Assembly (NCBI GenBank): GCA_015062495.1
Contig: SUUN01000001.1
Location: 409,069 to 473,068 of the forward strand
Length of the DNA stretch: 64,000 bases
Direction of reading: 5' to 3'
Source: Alphaproteobacteria bacterium
GTDB taxonomy: Bacteria; Pseudomonadota; Alphaproteobacteria; Rs-D84
The notes beneath the pieces are model-generated. The model made no database searches and was not told where the DNA came from. It saw nothing but the letters and a program-made list of their open reading frames with translations. Of the stretch, positions 7,220 through 15,931 are shown piece after piece. Each line of letters starts with the position of its first letter. Positions within the stretch are counted from its first letter, which is position 1. The translations under genes and the position numbers were made by a program.

Positions 7220-10200
7220 TCTACTTTCTTTGGTGTCATCGCCAGACCCAATCCACGCAATTCGCGAACGAATACGTTAAAGGCCTCTGGTGTGCCGGTT
7301 TGGATGTCATCGCTGCCGGAAATGATGGATTCATACATCTTGTTACGGCCGGTGATATCGTCGGATTTTACCGTCAACATTTCGCGCAACAGGTGGGCGG
7401 CACCGTGGGCTTCCAGTGCCCACACTTCCATTTCACCCAAACGCTGGCCACCCATGTGGGCTTTACCAGACAACGGCTGTTGTGTTACCAACGAATAATT
7501 ACCAATCGAACGTGCGTGAATCTTTTCATCAACAAAGTGATGCAGTTTCAGCATGTACATAACACCAACGGTCACAGGACGTGCAAACTTTTCACCCGTC
7601 ATACCGTCGTACAAGTCAAACTGACCCGTTTCAGGCAGACCCGCCAACTGTAACATCGAACGAATATCTTCGGGTGTGGCACCGTCAAATGTTGGTGTCG
7701 CCATTGGAACACCGTCACGCAACAGGGCCGCCTGGGCACGAACGTCTGTATCCGTCATCTTTTCCAGTTTTTCGGCGGTTTCTTTGCCATAGACTTTGCC
7801 CATGATATTACGCAAATCATCGGTGACAGCGCGTTTTGCCTTGACTTCGTCCAGGACTGCACCAATCTGAGCACCCAATGTGCGTGCCGCCATACCAAGG
7901 TGAGTTTCCAAAATCTGGCCAATGTTCATACGCGATGGTACGCCCAATGGATTCAAAACGATGTCAACCGGTGTACCGTCGGCCAAGTGTGGCATATCTT
8001 CGACTGGGACAACCTTGGAAACAATACCCTTGTTCCCGTGACGACCCGCCATTTTGTCACCCGGCTGCAATTTCATTTTATGCGCAATGTACACTTTTAC
8101 TTCTTTTAATACACCGGCGTTCAAAGAATTGCTTTCGGTTGCTTTGGCAACTTCGGCGTCCGCTTTGTCGTTCAGTTTTTTCAGTTTGATGACATGCTGT
8201 TCACGCAATTCATCAATCTTGGCCTGGGCTTCTTTGTTTTTAACAACCAGTTTCTTGATATCAACCGCGCGGATGCCCTCGAATACTTCGCCGGTCAATT
8301 TTTTGCCAATGAATGGTTTCAAACTGCCGCTGCCGGATTCGATAACCATGTTTTCAGCAATCTGGAACACCTGGTCGGCAAATCCTTTTTCGATAATTGC
8401 GACTTCTTCTTCGCGGTCTTTGTTAATCTTTTCGATTTTCTGTAATTCAATCATCTGGGTGCGTTCGTCTTTTTTAACACCGTGACGGGTCAAGACGTTA
8501 ACACCGATAACTGTACCTTCTTCGTTTGGACCGACGCGCAGTGATGTATCCTTGACGTTCAGTGCCTTTTCACCAAAGATGTTGCGCAGCAGCGCTTCTT
8601 CTGGTGTTAACAAGGTTTCAGATTTTGGTGTCACACGACCAACCAAAATGTCGCCCTGCTTTACACGTGCACCGACATAGATAATACCGGATTCGTCCAG
8701 GTTCTTTAATGCTTCTTCGCCGACGTTTGGAATATCGCGGGTCAACGATTCTGGGCCCAACTGGGTGTCGCGAACCTTGAATTCCTTTTCAACGATTTTT
8801 ACAGATGTAAATACGTCGTCGCGTGAAATCTTTTCAGAAATAACGATAGAGTCTTCGTAGTTGTATCCACGCCATGGCATGAACGCAACCAATACGTTAC
8901 GACCCAACGCCAATTCACCATAGTTCATAGATGAACCGTCAGCAATGATGTCGCCCGCAGAAATACGGTCGCCAACCTTGACCAATGGTTTCTGGTGAAT
9001 CAATGTTTCACTGTTGGAACGTTCGAATTTTTCCAGGTTATAGATATCAACACCGGTCACAACGTTGCGGCTGTTCATACATTTAACCACGATACGGTTC
9101 GCATCAACAGATTCAACGACGCCGCTGTGTTTCGCAACCTTACCCGTGCGGGAATCACGTGCCACTTCGCGTTCGATACCAGTACCAACCAATGGCGCCT
9201 GGACGCGCAATAGTGGAACACCCTGACGCTGCATGTTAGAACCCATCAAAGCACGGTTCGCGTCGTCGTTTTCAACGAACGGAATCAAACCAGTTGCGAT
9301 GGATACCACCTGGCGTGGTTCAACGTCCATCAAGTCAATTTCATCTTTGGGAACCATGGTAAATTCGCCGTCAACACGTGCGGTAACTGTATCTTCGGCC
9401 AGAATACCGTCTTTGGTTGTTGGGGTATTACCCTGGGCGATTTTATGACCCAATTCTTCGTCTGCGGTCAGATAGACCATTTTATCTGTGATTTTAGCAT
9501 TTTCGACAACATAGTATGGTGTTTCAATAAACCCATATGGATTTACACGCGCATATGATGACAAATGGTTAATCAGACCAATATTTGCACCTTCGGGTGT
9601 GTGAATTGGACACAGACGACCATAGTGTGTTGGGTGAACGTCACGGACGTCGATGCCGGCGCGGTCACGGTTCAGTCCCCCTGGCCCCAGGGCCGAAATA
9701 CGACGCTTGTGTTCCAGTTCAGACAGCGGATTGTACGCGTCCATAAACTGGGACAACTGGGATGTGCCCAAGAATTCAGATACCAAAGACATCAATGGTT
9801 TTACATTGATAACATCCTGGGGTTGCATGTTGGCAATGTTTGGTGATGACAGTGCTTCGCGGACCAGGCGTTCGATGCGAACCATGCCGGTGCGGAAATT
9901 CTGTTCCAGCAATTCACCAACCGTGCGAACACGACGATTTGACAGGTTGTCAATGTCATCAACTGTGTCTTTGCGATCAATAATATTTGTTAACGTTTTC
10001 AATACCGCCAGGAAGTCGCCCTTGGTCAACAGACGTTCATCTTCTGGTTTTTTGCCAGAATCAATTTTCAAACGTTTGTTCATCTTGAAACGACCAACCG
10101 CCGACAAATCATAGTACGCAGGTTCAAAGCCCTGGCGCAGGAACAGATTTATCGCCGCTTCCAGTGTTGGACGTTCACCCGGACGGATGATGTTATAGAT

Positions 10201-11349
10201 TTCAATTAACGCTTCTTCGCGATTTGTGGTTTTATCCGCCACCAGTGTATTGCGCATATGTGCGCTGATTGTGGCGTTATCAATGGAAATCAGACTGATT
10301 TCTTTGATATTCATTTTATCCAAATCGTTCAGAACTTCTTCGGTGATTTCTGTGCCGGCAGGGAATACAACTTCGTCACCCGACATAATTGGATCAAACA
10401 AGTATTCGCCAACCAATGATTCAGGCAAGATACCGAATTCTTTGGATTCCATCAATTTCTTCATGCGTTTGGCATTCAGACGATCGCCCTTGGATGCGAT
10501 AACCTTTTTATCCGCTGGATTAATCAGGTCATAGTTCAGGCGATATTTGTCCAGGCCTGCGAAATCAGCAGTCGCGCCAGTCCACATTTTACCATCAAAT
10601 TTCAAACCAATGCGGCTGTAGAATACCCCCAGGATTTCTGTGTCAGACATGCCACGAATTGTGGATTTGCGTGGATCGGCCGCCCACTTCTTTTCGTCTT
10701 CGGCGGATGGCAGGCAACGCAACAGAACAGTCGCTGGAACTTTGCGACGACGGTCGATACGGACATAGATAATGCCCTTGGATTCTTCGAAATCAATCCA
10801 TGAACCGTGTTCTGGGATAATACGTGCAGTATATGTGATTGGGTTACCAGCAACCTTGGCTTCTTTGGTTGTTGCAAACACAACGCCCTGGGCACGATGC
10901 ATCTGGGATACGATAACACGTTCAACACCGGATGCGATAAAGCTGCCGCGTTCTGTCATTAACGGCACTTCGCCCATAAATATTTCTTGTTCTTTGATAT
11001 CGCGCAGGGTCTTTTTACCATCTTCTGCGACGTCCCATAAAATCAATCTCAGCTTCAATCTTAACTTGCTGGAATATGTCATATTGCGCAACATGCATTC
11101 TTTTACATTGTATACGGGTTCGTCCAATGTATATTCCACAAATTCCAGGTCGGCAATGCCGGCATAGTCTTTGATTGGGAACATAGACGAGAATACATTT
11201 TGCAGCCCCATGTTTTTACGCGCAGAGGCATCGACATCTTTCTGCAAGAAGTCCTTGTATGAATTATATTGAATTTCTACTAAATCAGGAAGCGGAGTTT
11301 GCAAAAAACTTTTACCAAAAGATTTTCTTAGTTTCTGGATAACTGCCAT
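7216..11349 (-). CDS. rpoB: DNA-directed RNA polymerase subunit beta
   Basis: This is the 1377-residue beta subunit, full length. Recognisable landmarks are the rifampicin-region segment LSQFMDAYNPLSELEHKRR with SALGPGGLNRDRAG, the fork segment HYGRLCPIHTPEGANIGL, and GDKMAGRHGNKGIVSKV near the C-terminus. In the rifampicin region the residues SQFMD and HKRRISALGP are the usual sensitive type except Asn for Thr in AYNPL. The gap to rplL is 356 bp. Confidence 0.98.
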   Translation of the reverse strand: MAVIQKLRKSFGKSFLQTPLPDLVEIQYNSYKDFLQKDVDASARKNMGLQNVFSSMFPIKDYAGIADLEFVEYTLDEPVYNVKECMLRNMTYSSKLRLKLRLILWDVAEDGKKTLRDIKEQEIFMGEVPLMTERGSFIASGVERVIVSQMHRAQGVVFATTKEAKVAGNPITYTARIIPEHGSWIDFEESKGIIYVRIDRRRKVPATVLLRCLPSAEDEKKWAADPRKSTIRGMSDTEILGVFYSRIGLKFDGKMWTGATADFAGLDKYRLNYDLINPADKKVIASKGDRLNAKRMKKLMESKEFGILPESLVGEYLFDPIMSGDEVVFPAGTEITEEVLNDLDKMNIKEISLISIDNATISAHMRNTLVADKTTNREEALIEIYNIIRPGERPTLEAAINLFLRQGFEPAYYDLSAVGRFKMNKRLKIDSGKKPEDERLLTKGDFLAVLKTLTNIIDRKDTVDDIDNLSNRRVRTVGELLEQNFRTGMVRIERLVREALSSPNIANMQPQDVINVKPLMSLVSEFLGTSQLSQFMDAYNPLSELEHKRRISALGPGGLNRDRAGIDVRDVHPTHYGRLCPIHTPEGANIGLINHLSSYARVNPYGFIETPYYVVENAKITDKMVYLTADEELGHKIAQGNTPTTKDGILAEDTVTARVDGEFTMVPKDEIDLMDVEPRQVVSIATGLIPFVENDDANRALMGSNMQRQGVPLLRVQAPLVGTGIEREVARDSRTGKVAKHSGVVESVDANRIVVKCMNSRNVVTGVDIYNLEKFERSNSETLIHQKPLVKVGDRISAGDIIADGSSMNYGELALGRNVLVAFMPWRGYNYEDSIVISEKISRDDVFTSVKIVEKEFKVRDTQLGPESLTRDIPNVGEEALKNLDESGIIYVGARVKQGDILVGRVTPKSETLLTPEEALLRNIFGEKALNVKDTSLRVGPNEEGTVIGVNVLTRHGVKKDERTQMIELQKIEKINKDREEEVAIIEKGFADQVFQIAENMVIESGSGSLKPFIGKKLTGEVFEGIRAVDIKKLVVKNKEAQAKIDELREQHVIKLKKLNDKADAEVAKATESNSLNAGVLKEVKVYIAHKMKLQPGDKMAGRHGNKGIVSKVVPVEDMPHLADGTPVDIVLNPLGVPSRMNIGQILETHLGMAARTLGAQIGAVLDEVKAKRAVTDDLRNIMGKVYGKETAEKLEKMTDTDVRAQAALLRDGVPMATPTFDGATPEDIRSMLQLAGLPETGQFDLYDGMTGEKFARPVTVGVMYMLKLHHFVDEKIHARSIGNYSLVTQQPLSGKAHMGGQRLGEMEVWALEAHGAAHLLREMLTVKSDDITGRNKMYESIISGSDDIQTGTPEAFNVFVRELRGLGLAMTPKKVD

Positions 11350-11705
11350 CGGTTTTAATCCTTTTTTTCTGTGCGTTTTGCAAACGAAACGATATCAAGC
11401 AGGGCAAAAAGAAAATTCTTAAACAAATTGTGAATAATTTTTTTAAAGATTCCAGATAATTAACTGCAAATTTTTATTTGAATGTATGTCATACATCCTG
11501 CATAAAAATTTTTGTTTCTTCCTTAATTATCTGTCACAATTTATTTAACAATCTCCTTTTTGCCCCGCTTTTTTCGCGTATGTTTTTTGACTTTTGTCTT
11601 TTACGCCTTTGTGCCCGTATGGGATTTTCATCCCACACGGGCGGCGTTTTGTCATATTTTCATATGACTTGTTTTTTGAACCAACTGGTTCTGGGTTAAA
11701 ATGAA
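11350..11705 (-). promoter_or_regulatory. rplL-rpoB intergenic region with a strong hairpin
   Basis: No gene is seen. The stem CCCGTATGGGAT/ATCCCACACGGG (11614-11641, one mismatch, TTTC loop) is transcribed between rplL and rpoB and is not followed by a T-tract on the minus strand. In many bacteria this gap carries an attenuator or RNase III site that lowers rpoBC relative to ribosomal-protein output; that role is inferred from position. The rest is AT-rich. Confidence 0.5.
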
Positions 11706-12071
11706 TTATTTCATTTCAACTTTTGCGCCAGCGGCTTCCAAAGATGCTTTCAATTTTTCAGCTTCGTCTTTGGCCAAGCCTTCTTTAATGGCCTTTGGTG
11801 CAGATTCAACCAAAGCCTTGGCTTCGCCCAAGCCTAAGCCTGTAGCTTCTTTTACAGCTTTGATAACTGCCAATTTGTTTGCGCCAACTTCTGCCAAGAC
11901 AACGTCAAATTCTGACTTTTCTTCGGCAGCCGCCGCAACAGGACCCGCTGCAACTGCAACAGCAGCAGCCGCGCTAACGCCCCATGTTTCTTCCAACGCT
12001 TTGGACAATTCAACAGCTTCCAAAACGCTCAATTTTGACAATTCTTCAACTAATTTCTGAATGTCTGCCAT
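11706..12071 (-). CDS. rplL: 50S ribosomal protein bL12 (L7/L12)
   Basis: A 121-residue stalk protein. The N-terminal dimerisation helix ([19 protein letters not shown]) is followed by an Ala-rich hinge. The C-terminal domain has [34 protein letters not shown] and [20 protein letters not shown]. It recruits translation factors. It follows rplJ by 47 bp. Confidence 0.97.
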   Translation of the reverse strand: MADIQKLVEELSKLSVLEAVELSKALEETWGVSAAAAVAVAAGPVAAAAEEKSEFDVVLAEVGANKLAVIKAVKEATGLGLGEAKALVESAPKAIKEGLAKDEAEKLKASLEAAGAKVEMK

Positions 12072-12118
12072 TTTTTTACTCCTAAGTTTTGTTTTAGGTC
12101 AGAATAAAATATTCTGAT

Positions 12119-12598
12119 TTATTGTTCTTTTTTTCCATACTCTGCTGAAACACGTGCCAAGCGCGATGCAGGTTCGACCAAAATACGCGCAATCGTAGAA
12201 CGAATTTCCAACAGGGAAGGAAGCTTGGATAATTGCATAACGCCGTCAACGTCCAGAACGTCTGCATCCATTTTACCACCAATAATTGTCAAATTTGGGT
12301 GTTCATCCGCAAATTTTGCCAATACTTTGGTAACCGCCAAACCGTCAGTCGCAACAGCAACCGCAGTTGGACGTTTTAACATGTCGGATACAGGTTCAAA
12401 ATCGGTGTCTTTTAACGCCAATTTCATCAAACGGTTTTTGACAACTTTGAATACAGAAACCAATGGGCGCAGTTCATTACGCAAGGCTTCGAATTCTTTT
12501 ACTGTCAAACCATGGTTTTCAATAACGAAAACACCGTTTGCGTCTTTCAGGGACGACTGCAACGCTGAAATCAAATCTGATTTTTCTTCGCGTCTCAT
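12119..12598 (-). CDS. rplJ: 50S ribosomal protein uL10
   Basis: A 159-residue stalk base protein that anchors L7/L12 dimers. It begins MRREEKSDLISALQSSLKDA, with the conserved segment VSVFKVVKNRLMKLAL. It is shorter at the C-terminus than many homologues, and the L12-binding helix is brief (LVEPASRLARVSAEYGKKEQ). The 181-nt leader upstream is a likely L10 autoregulatory site. Confidence 0.95.
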   Translation of the reverse strand: MRREEKSDLISALQSSLKDANGVFVIENHGLTVKEFEALRNELRPLVSVFKVVKNRLMKLALKDTDFEPVSDMLKRPTAVAVATDGLAVTKVLAKFADEHPNLTIIGGKMDADVLDVDGVMQLSKLPSLLEIRSTIARILVEPASRLARVSAEYGKKEQ

Positions 12599-12779
12599 CT
12601 ATTTTTCCTTCAAGCTTCTGTTTTTGTTAACTTTCCATCCGGTTTTACCCGGGATGGGGCTTTGTTCCTGCCCCAAAGAATGGTTCTTTGTCTATGATGG
12701 AAATTAAGTGTTGCCACACCATCAGTCTTGGACAGAAATCTGTTTGTGCGACCGCGGGTTTCCCCACAGTCGCAACTAA
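12599..12779 (-). ncRNA. Probable L10 leader (autoregulatory rplJL leader)
   Basis: The untranslated rplA-rplJ gap contains the stem GCGAC/GTCGC (about 12753-12777), then further structured sequence including GGTGTGGCAACAC, and a GCCCC/GGGGC hairpin closer to rplJ. Position and layout match the known leader bound by the L10-L12 complex. A covariance-model search would confirm it. Confidence 0.55.
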
Positions 12780-13454
12780 TTATTTCGCATCAACTTTCAG
12801 ACCTGGGCCCTGGGTTGTTGCAACGGATACGCCCAGGATATACTGACCCTTGGACGATGCCGGTTTAACCTTTTTCAATTGGTCAATCAAGGCAACCGCA
12901 TTTTCAACCAATTTGTCGGTTGTAAATGACATCTTACCAATACCCGCGTGGATGATACCCTTCTTTTCAGCGCGGTATTCAATCTGACCCGCTTTGGCTG
13001 TTTTAACCGCATCTGCTACGTTGTTTGTAACAGTACCCAGTTTTGGGTTCGGCATCAAGCCCTTAGGCCCCAAAACGCGTGCGATTTTTGACATTTTTGG
13101 CATCATGTCAGGTGTCGCAATTACACGGTCAAAGTTGATATTGCCCGCCGCAACAGAATCAATCAATTCTGCGCCACCAACAACGTCTGCGCCAGCCTGT
13201 TTCGCTTCGTCCGCCGCATTTTCAGTAAATACTGCAACGCGTACAGATTTGCCTGTGCCGTTTGGCAAGGACAACATACCACGAATGTTCTGGTCTGCCT
13301 TGGTCACATCGATACCCAAACGGATAGCGATTTCCAATGTTTCATCAAATTTCTTGGATGCATATTCACGCAAAACTTCAATCGCATCAGCCAAAGCATA
13401 CACTTTGTCTGTGTCCAAGTTTTTCCAAGTCTGCTGTTTCTTTGTCAGTTTCAT
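12780..13454 (-). CDS. rplA: 50S ribosomal protein uL1
   Basis: A 224-residue L1-stalk protein. The family signature IARVLGPKGLMPNPKLGTVT is present, with YRAEKKGIIHAGIGKMSF downstream. It starts 4 bp after rplK, indicating tight co-translation. Confidence 0.97.
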   Translation of the reverse strand: MKLTKKQQTWKNLDTDKVYALADAIEVLREYASKKFDETLEIAIRLGIDVTKADQNIRGMLSLPNGTGKSVRVAVFTENAADEAKQAGADVVGGAELIDSVAAGNINFDRVIATPDMMPKMSKIARVLGPKGLMPNPKLGTVTNNVADAVKTAKAGQIEYRAEKKGIIHAGIGKMSFTTDKLVENAVALIDQLKKVKPASSKGQYILGVSVATTQGPGLKVDAK

Positions 13455-13458
13455 GATA

Positions 13459-13890
13459 TTATTCCTCCACCTTTACGCCCATAGAACGGCACTGACCCGC
13501 AACAATGTTCATAGCGGATTCAATGGTAGAGCAATTCAAGTCCGGCATTTTCGCTTCGGCGATTTCTTTTAACTGCGCCTTAGAAATTGTGCCAACAAAG
13601 TCACGACCCGGTTTATGTGAACCGATTTTCAGTTTTAACGCCTTCTTAATATAGTATGACACAGGTGGCAATTTCATGATAAATTCGAAACTGCGATCTG
13701 TATAAACAGTGATAATACATGGAATTGGCATTCCAGGTTCTTTATCAGATGTTCTGTCATTAAACTGTTTACAGAATTCTGCGATGTTCACACCATTGGC
13801 ACCCAAGATTGGCCCAACCGGTGGCGCAGGATTCGCCTGTTTTGCAGGGACGACCAGCTTGACCAATCCCTTGACTTCTTTCTTTGCCAT
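13459..13890 (-). CDS. rplK: 50S ribosomal protein uL11
   Basis: A 143-residue protein of the GTPase-associated centre. It has the N-terminal [36 protein letters not shown] and the C-terminal [19 protein letters not shown]. It sits between nusG and rplA in the standard order. Confidence 0.97.
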   Translation of the reverse strand: MAKKEVKGLVKLVVPAKQANPAPPVGPILGANGVNIAEFCKQFNDRTSDKEPGMPIPCIITVYTDRSFEFIMKLPPVSYYIKKALKLKIGSHKPGRDFVGTISKAQLKEIAEAKMPDLNCSTIESAMNIVAGQCRSMGVKVEE

Positions 13891-13992
13891 TTTTCACTCC
13901 GTTTTTTTCGTTTGTGTCGTGGTACGATATGGCGTATCTACCACGGGTTGCTGTGATTTTACTGAATATTTTTCAGAAAACCACAAAAAACT

Positions 13993-14526
13993 TTATACCC
14001 GTTCAACCTGGCTAAATTCCAAGTCCATACTGGTTTCGCGACCGAACACCAAAACAGTAACGGTCATTTTCTGTTTTACATTGTCAACTTCGGACGCGAC
14101 ACCGTTAAAGCCCGCAAACGGACCATCGATAACGTGCACTTCCTGGCCGACTTCGTATTCTACATCTTCGGCTGCGACTGCACCCTCTTCTACCTGTTTC
14201 ATAAGGCGGTGCGCTTCGGCTTCGGATACGGCAATCGGTTTGTTTTTTGCGCCCAAGAACATTACAACCTGGGGGATTTGCTTTACCAATGTAAATGTTT
14301 CGTTATTCATAACCATCTGAACAACGATATACCCAGGGAAGAATTTACGTTCAGCCTTGACACGTTTGCCCGCTTTGATTTCTGTAACTTCGCGCGTAGG
14401 GACCATAATTTCGCCAAACAGCGCATTCAAACGACGCTTATCAATCTGTTCACGCAGACCACGCGCAACCTTGTCTTCGCACCCGGTGTGAACATTTACG
14501 ACAAACCACTGCATTTTTTCATCCAT
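13993..14526 (-). CDS. nusG: Transcription termination/antitermination protein NusG
   Basis: A 177-residue protein. The NGN domain begins MQWFVVNVHTGCEDKVARGL and has FFPGYIVVQM. The C-terminal KOW domain shows VGQEVHVIDGPFAGFNG. The start at 14526 (MDEKMQWF) is preferred because AGGA lies just upstream; the frame extends 13 codons further without a good site. It follows secE by 19 bp. Confidence 0.95.
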   Translation of the reverse strand: MDEKMQWFVVNVHTGCEDKVARGLREQIDKRRLNALFGEIMVPTREVTEIKAGKRVKAERKFFPGYIVVQMVMNNETFTLVKQIPQVVMFLGAKNKPIAVSEAEAHRLMKQVEEGAVAAEDVEYEVGQEVHVIDGPFAGFNGVASEVDNVKQKMTVTVLVFGRETSMDLEFSQVERV

Positions 14527-14545
14527 TCCTGTGTCCTTTGCCTGA

Positions 14546-14725
14546 TTAGAAAATCCACCCAACAATTGCGTTCAAAATACTGTCAACCACAAAGAAGAAC
14601 AGCGCCGCAAGTCCAGAAAACACCAGAATCATAATTGTTGCACGAATAACACTATCGCGCGACGGCCATACAATTTTGAACCATTCGCTGCGAACTGACT
14701 TAAAAAAATCCAGTATTTTCTTCAT
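14546..14725 (-). CDS. secE: Preprotein translocase subunit SecE
   Basis: A 59-residue single-span SecE. It has the conserved amphipathic segment SEWFKIVWPSRDSVIRAT followed by one membrane helix (about residues 31-58). It forms the SecYEG channel. Between tRNA-Trp and nusG it occupies its usual place. Confidence 0.93.
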   Translation of the reverse strand: MKKILDFFKSVRSEWFKIVWPSRDSVIRATIMILVFSGLAALFFFVVDSILNAIVGWIF

Positions 14726-14766
14726 AAAAATTGCCTGTAATTACGTAATGTTACCACAACTATAAA

Positions 14767-14787
14767 ATTGGCAGGGGCAGAAGGAAT
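14767..14787. repeat. Copy of the 3' end of tRNA-Trp
   Basis: Twenty-one bases identical to 14949-14969, which cover the 3' end of tRNA-Trp and 2 flanking bases. The two copies flank about 160 bp that include a 36-bp palindrome. The pattern resembles an attachment-site duplication or repeat-mediated copying of a tRNA end. Confidence 0.75.
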
Positions 14788-14912
14788 GTTCGCGTCCGCT
14801 CACCACTCGTACCGGTTTCGCTGCGCAAACACTTGCAAAACCTTACTCGCATGCGAACCCAACACCATTCATTTCATTCGGGTTCGATTCCATCCGCACA
14901 CCAAGACCAAAC

Positions 14913-14948
14913 CTTTTCAAATCACAATCGCGATTGCGATTTGAAAAG
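14913..14948. repeat. 36-bp near-perfect palindrome downstream of tRNA-Trp
   Basis: The arms CTTTTCAAATC and GATTTGAAAAG with inner CAATCG/CGATTG pair over 18 positions with one mismatch. It lies directly beyond the tRNA 3' end. Confidence 0.75.
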
Positions 14949-14950
14949 AT

Positions 14951-15024
14951 TGGCAGGGGCAGAAGGAATCGAACCCTCATCCGCGGTTTTGGAGACCGAT
15001 ATTCTACCGTTGAACTATGCCCCT
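14951..15024 (-). tRNA. tRNA-Trp (CCA anticodon)
   Basis: A 74-nt cloverleaf with acceptor AGGGGCA/TGCCCCT, discriminator G and encoded CCA. The anticodon loop CTCCAAA gives anticodon CCA, and the T-loop is GGTTCGATTCC. A -10-like TATAAT lies upstream on the minus strand (15053-15058). The position next to secE is classic. Confidence 0.95.
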
Positions 15025-15182
15025 GTGTGCCGCTTGACGTACCACATGCCATATTATAGTCTGCGACAGAATAGCACACGAATACAAAAAATCAAGCGGA
15101 AATATTATAATATTTTTTAACAACCCGCGCAAGAACATTTTCAACCGTCCAAAACATTAATTGCTTGTGTTCAGTTTTTTTC

Positions 15183-15212
15183 TTGCAAAGGGACGCACTT
15201 TTTGTCTACAAT
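15183..15212 (+). promoter_or_regulatory. Promoter of the virB8-virB9-virB10 operon
   Basis: TTGCAA (15183-15188), 18-nt spacer, TACAAT (15207-15212), with the ribosome-binding site and GTG start about 20 nt downstream. Confidence 0.55.
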
Positions 15213-15237
15213 CACCATAATCAAGGGAGAGGAAGTC

Positions 15238-15900
15238 GTGCAAGACCGCGTAGAACCGCCAATTTTACTGTCCAGAATTATGATGTTCGTGTTGGCGACG
15301 GCGTTGGTCGTGTTGGTGGCGTTGGGTATGACAATATATAATATGTTCCCGCTGAACCGACCCCAGGTGTTCTTTTTAACAACAACCGTGCGCGACGACC
15401 AGGATGTGCGATTAGTGCAAATGCAACCAAAGAGTGAAAACCTGGATAGATACACCAAGGCATTTGTTCGCGAATATATACGGCACAGAAACGAAATATT
15501 TCAAAATCCAAACGCGATGCACCAAAAATGGAACAGCGATGATGGCGCGGTTCGCATGATGTCCACCGATAATGTGTATGCTGAATTTGCAGATACTGCC
15601 ATGTTTAACGCAATTATGAGTGAAGCACCAAGCTTTAATTGTCTGGTAAATTTTGATGGTGCGCCAATGTACCTGGCATCAGAAGATGCATATCAGACAA
15701 AAATTCGTTACTTTTGCACTGATAATACTGGACAGACCACGCCAAAAGATTATACAATCAAAATGAAATTAGAGACAGATAATAACGCCCAAATAAAATG
15801 GGCAGATCGTGTTGATAACCCACTGGGGTTGCGTGTTTCAAGATATGAAATAATATCTGGGGATGGCGACCCATTGAATACGGGTTTTCTGAACGAATAA
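15238..15900 (+). CDS. virB8: VirB8-like type IV secretion protein
   Basis: A 220-residue inner-membrane protein. The GTG at 15238 is chosen because GGGAGAGG lies 5 nt upstream. A short cytoplasmic tail is followed by one membrane helix (about residues 12-33) and a periplasmic domain. The adjacent genes encode VirB9 and VirB10 homologues, and size, topology and order fit VirB8, the periplasmic assembly factor of type IV secretion systems. Sequence similarity is weak by eye, so the call rests on topology and neighbours. Confidence 0.72.
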   Translation: MQDRVEPPILLSRIMMFVLATALVVLVALGMTIYNMFPLNRPQVFFLTTTVRDDQDVRLVQMQPKSENLDRYTKAFVREYIRHRNEIFQNPNAMHQKWNSDDGAVRMMSTDNVYAEFADTAMFNAIMSEAPSFNCLVNFDGAPMYLASEDAYQTKIRYFCTDNTGQTTPKDYTIKMKLETDNNAQIKWADRVDNPLGLRVSRYEIISGDGDPLNTGFLNE

Positions 15901-15931
15901 AAAAAAACAAAGAAAGACGGGAAGGATTGGT

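Noticed and set aside
11350-11705. Additional gene between rplL and rpoB
   Set aside because: Only a short frame (11478-11699, plus strand) exists; it has no family features, and the region fits an attenuator or processing gap.
14881-14925. tRNA-like GGTTCGATTCC sequence on the plus strand near tRNA-Trp
   Set aside because: The T-stem does not pair beyond two bases and no matching 5' half is found, so it is not a tRNA gene.
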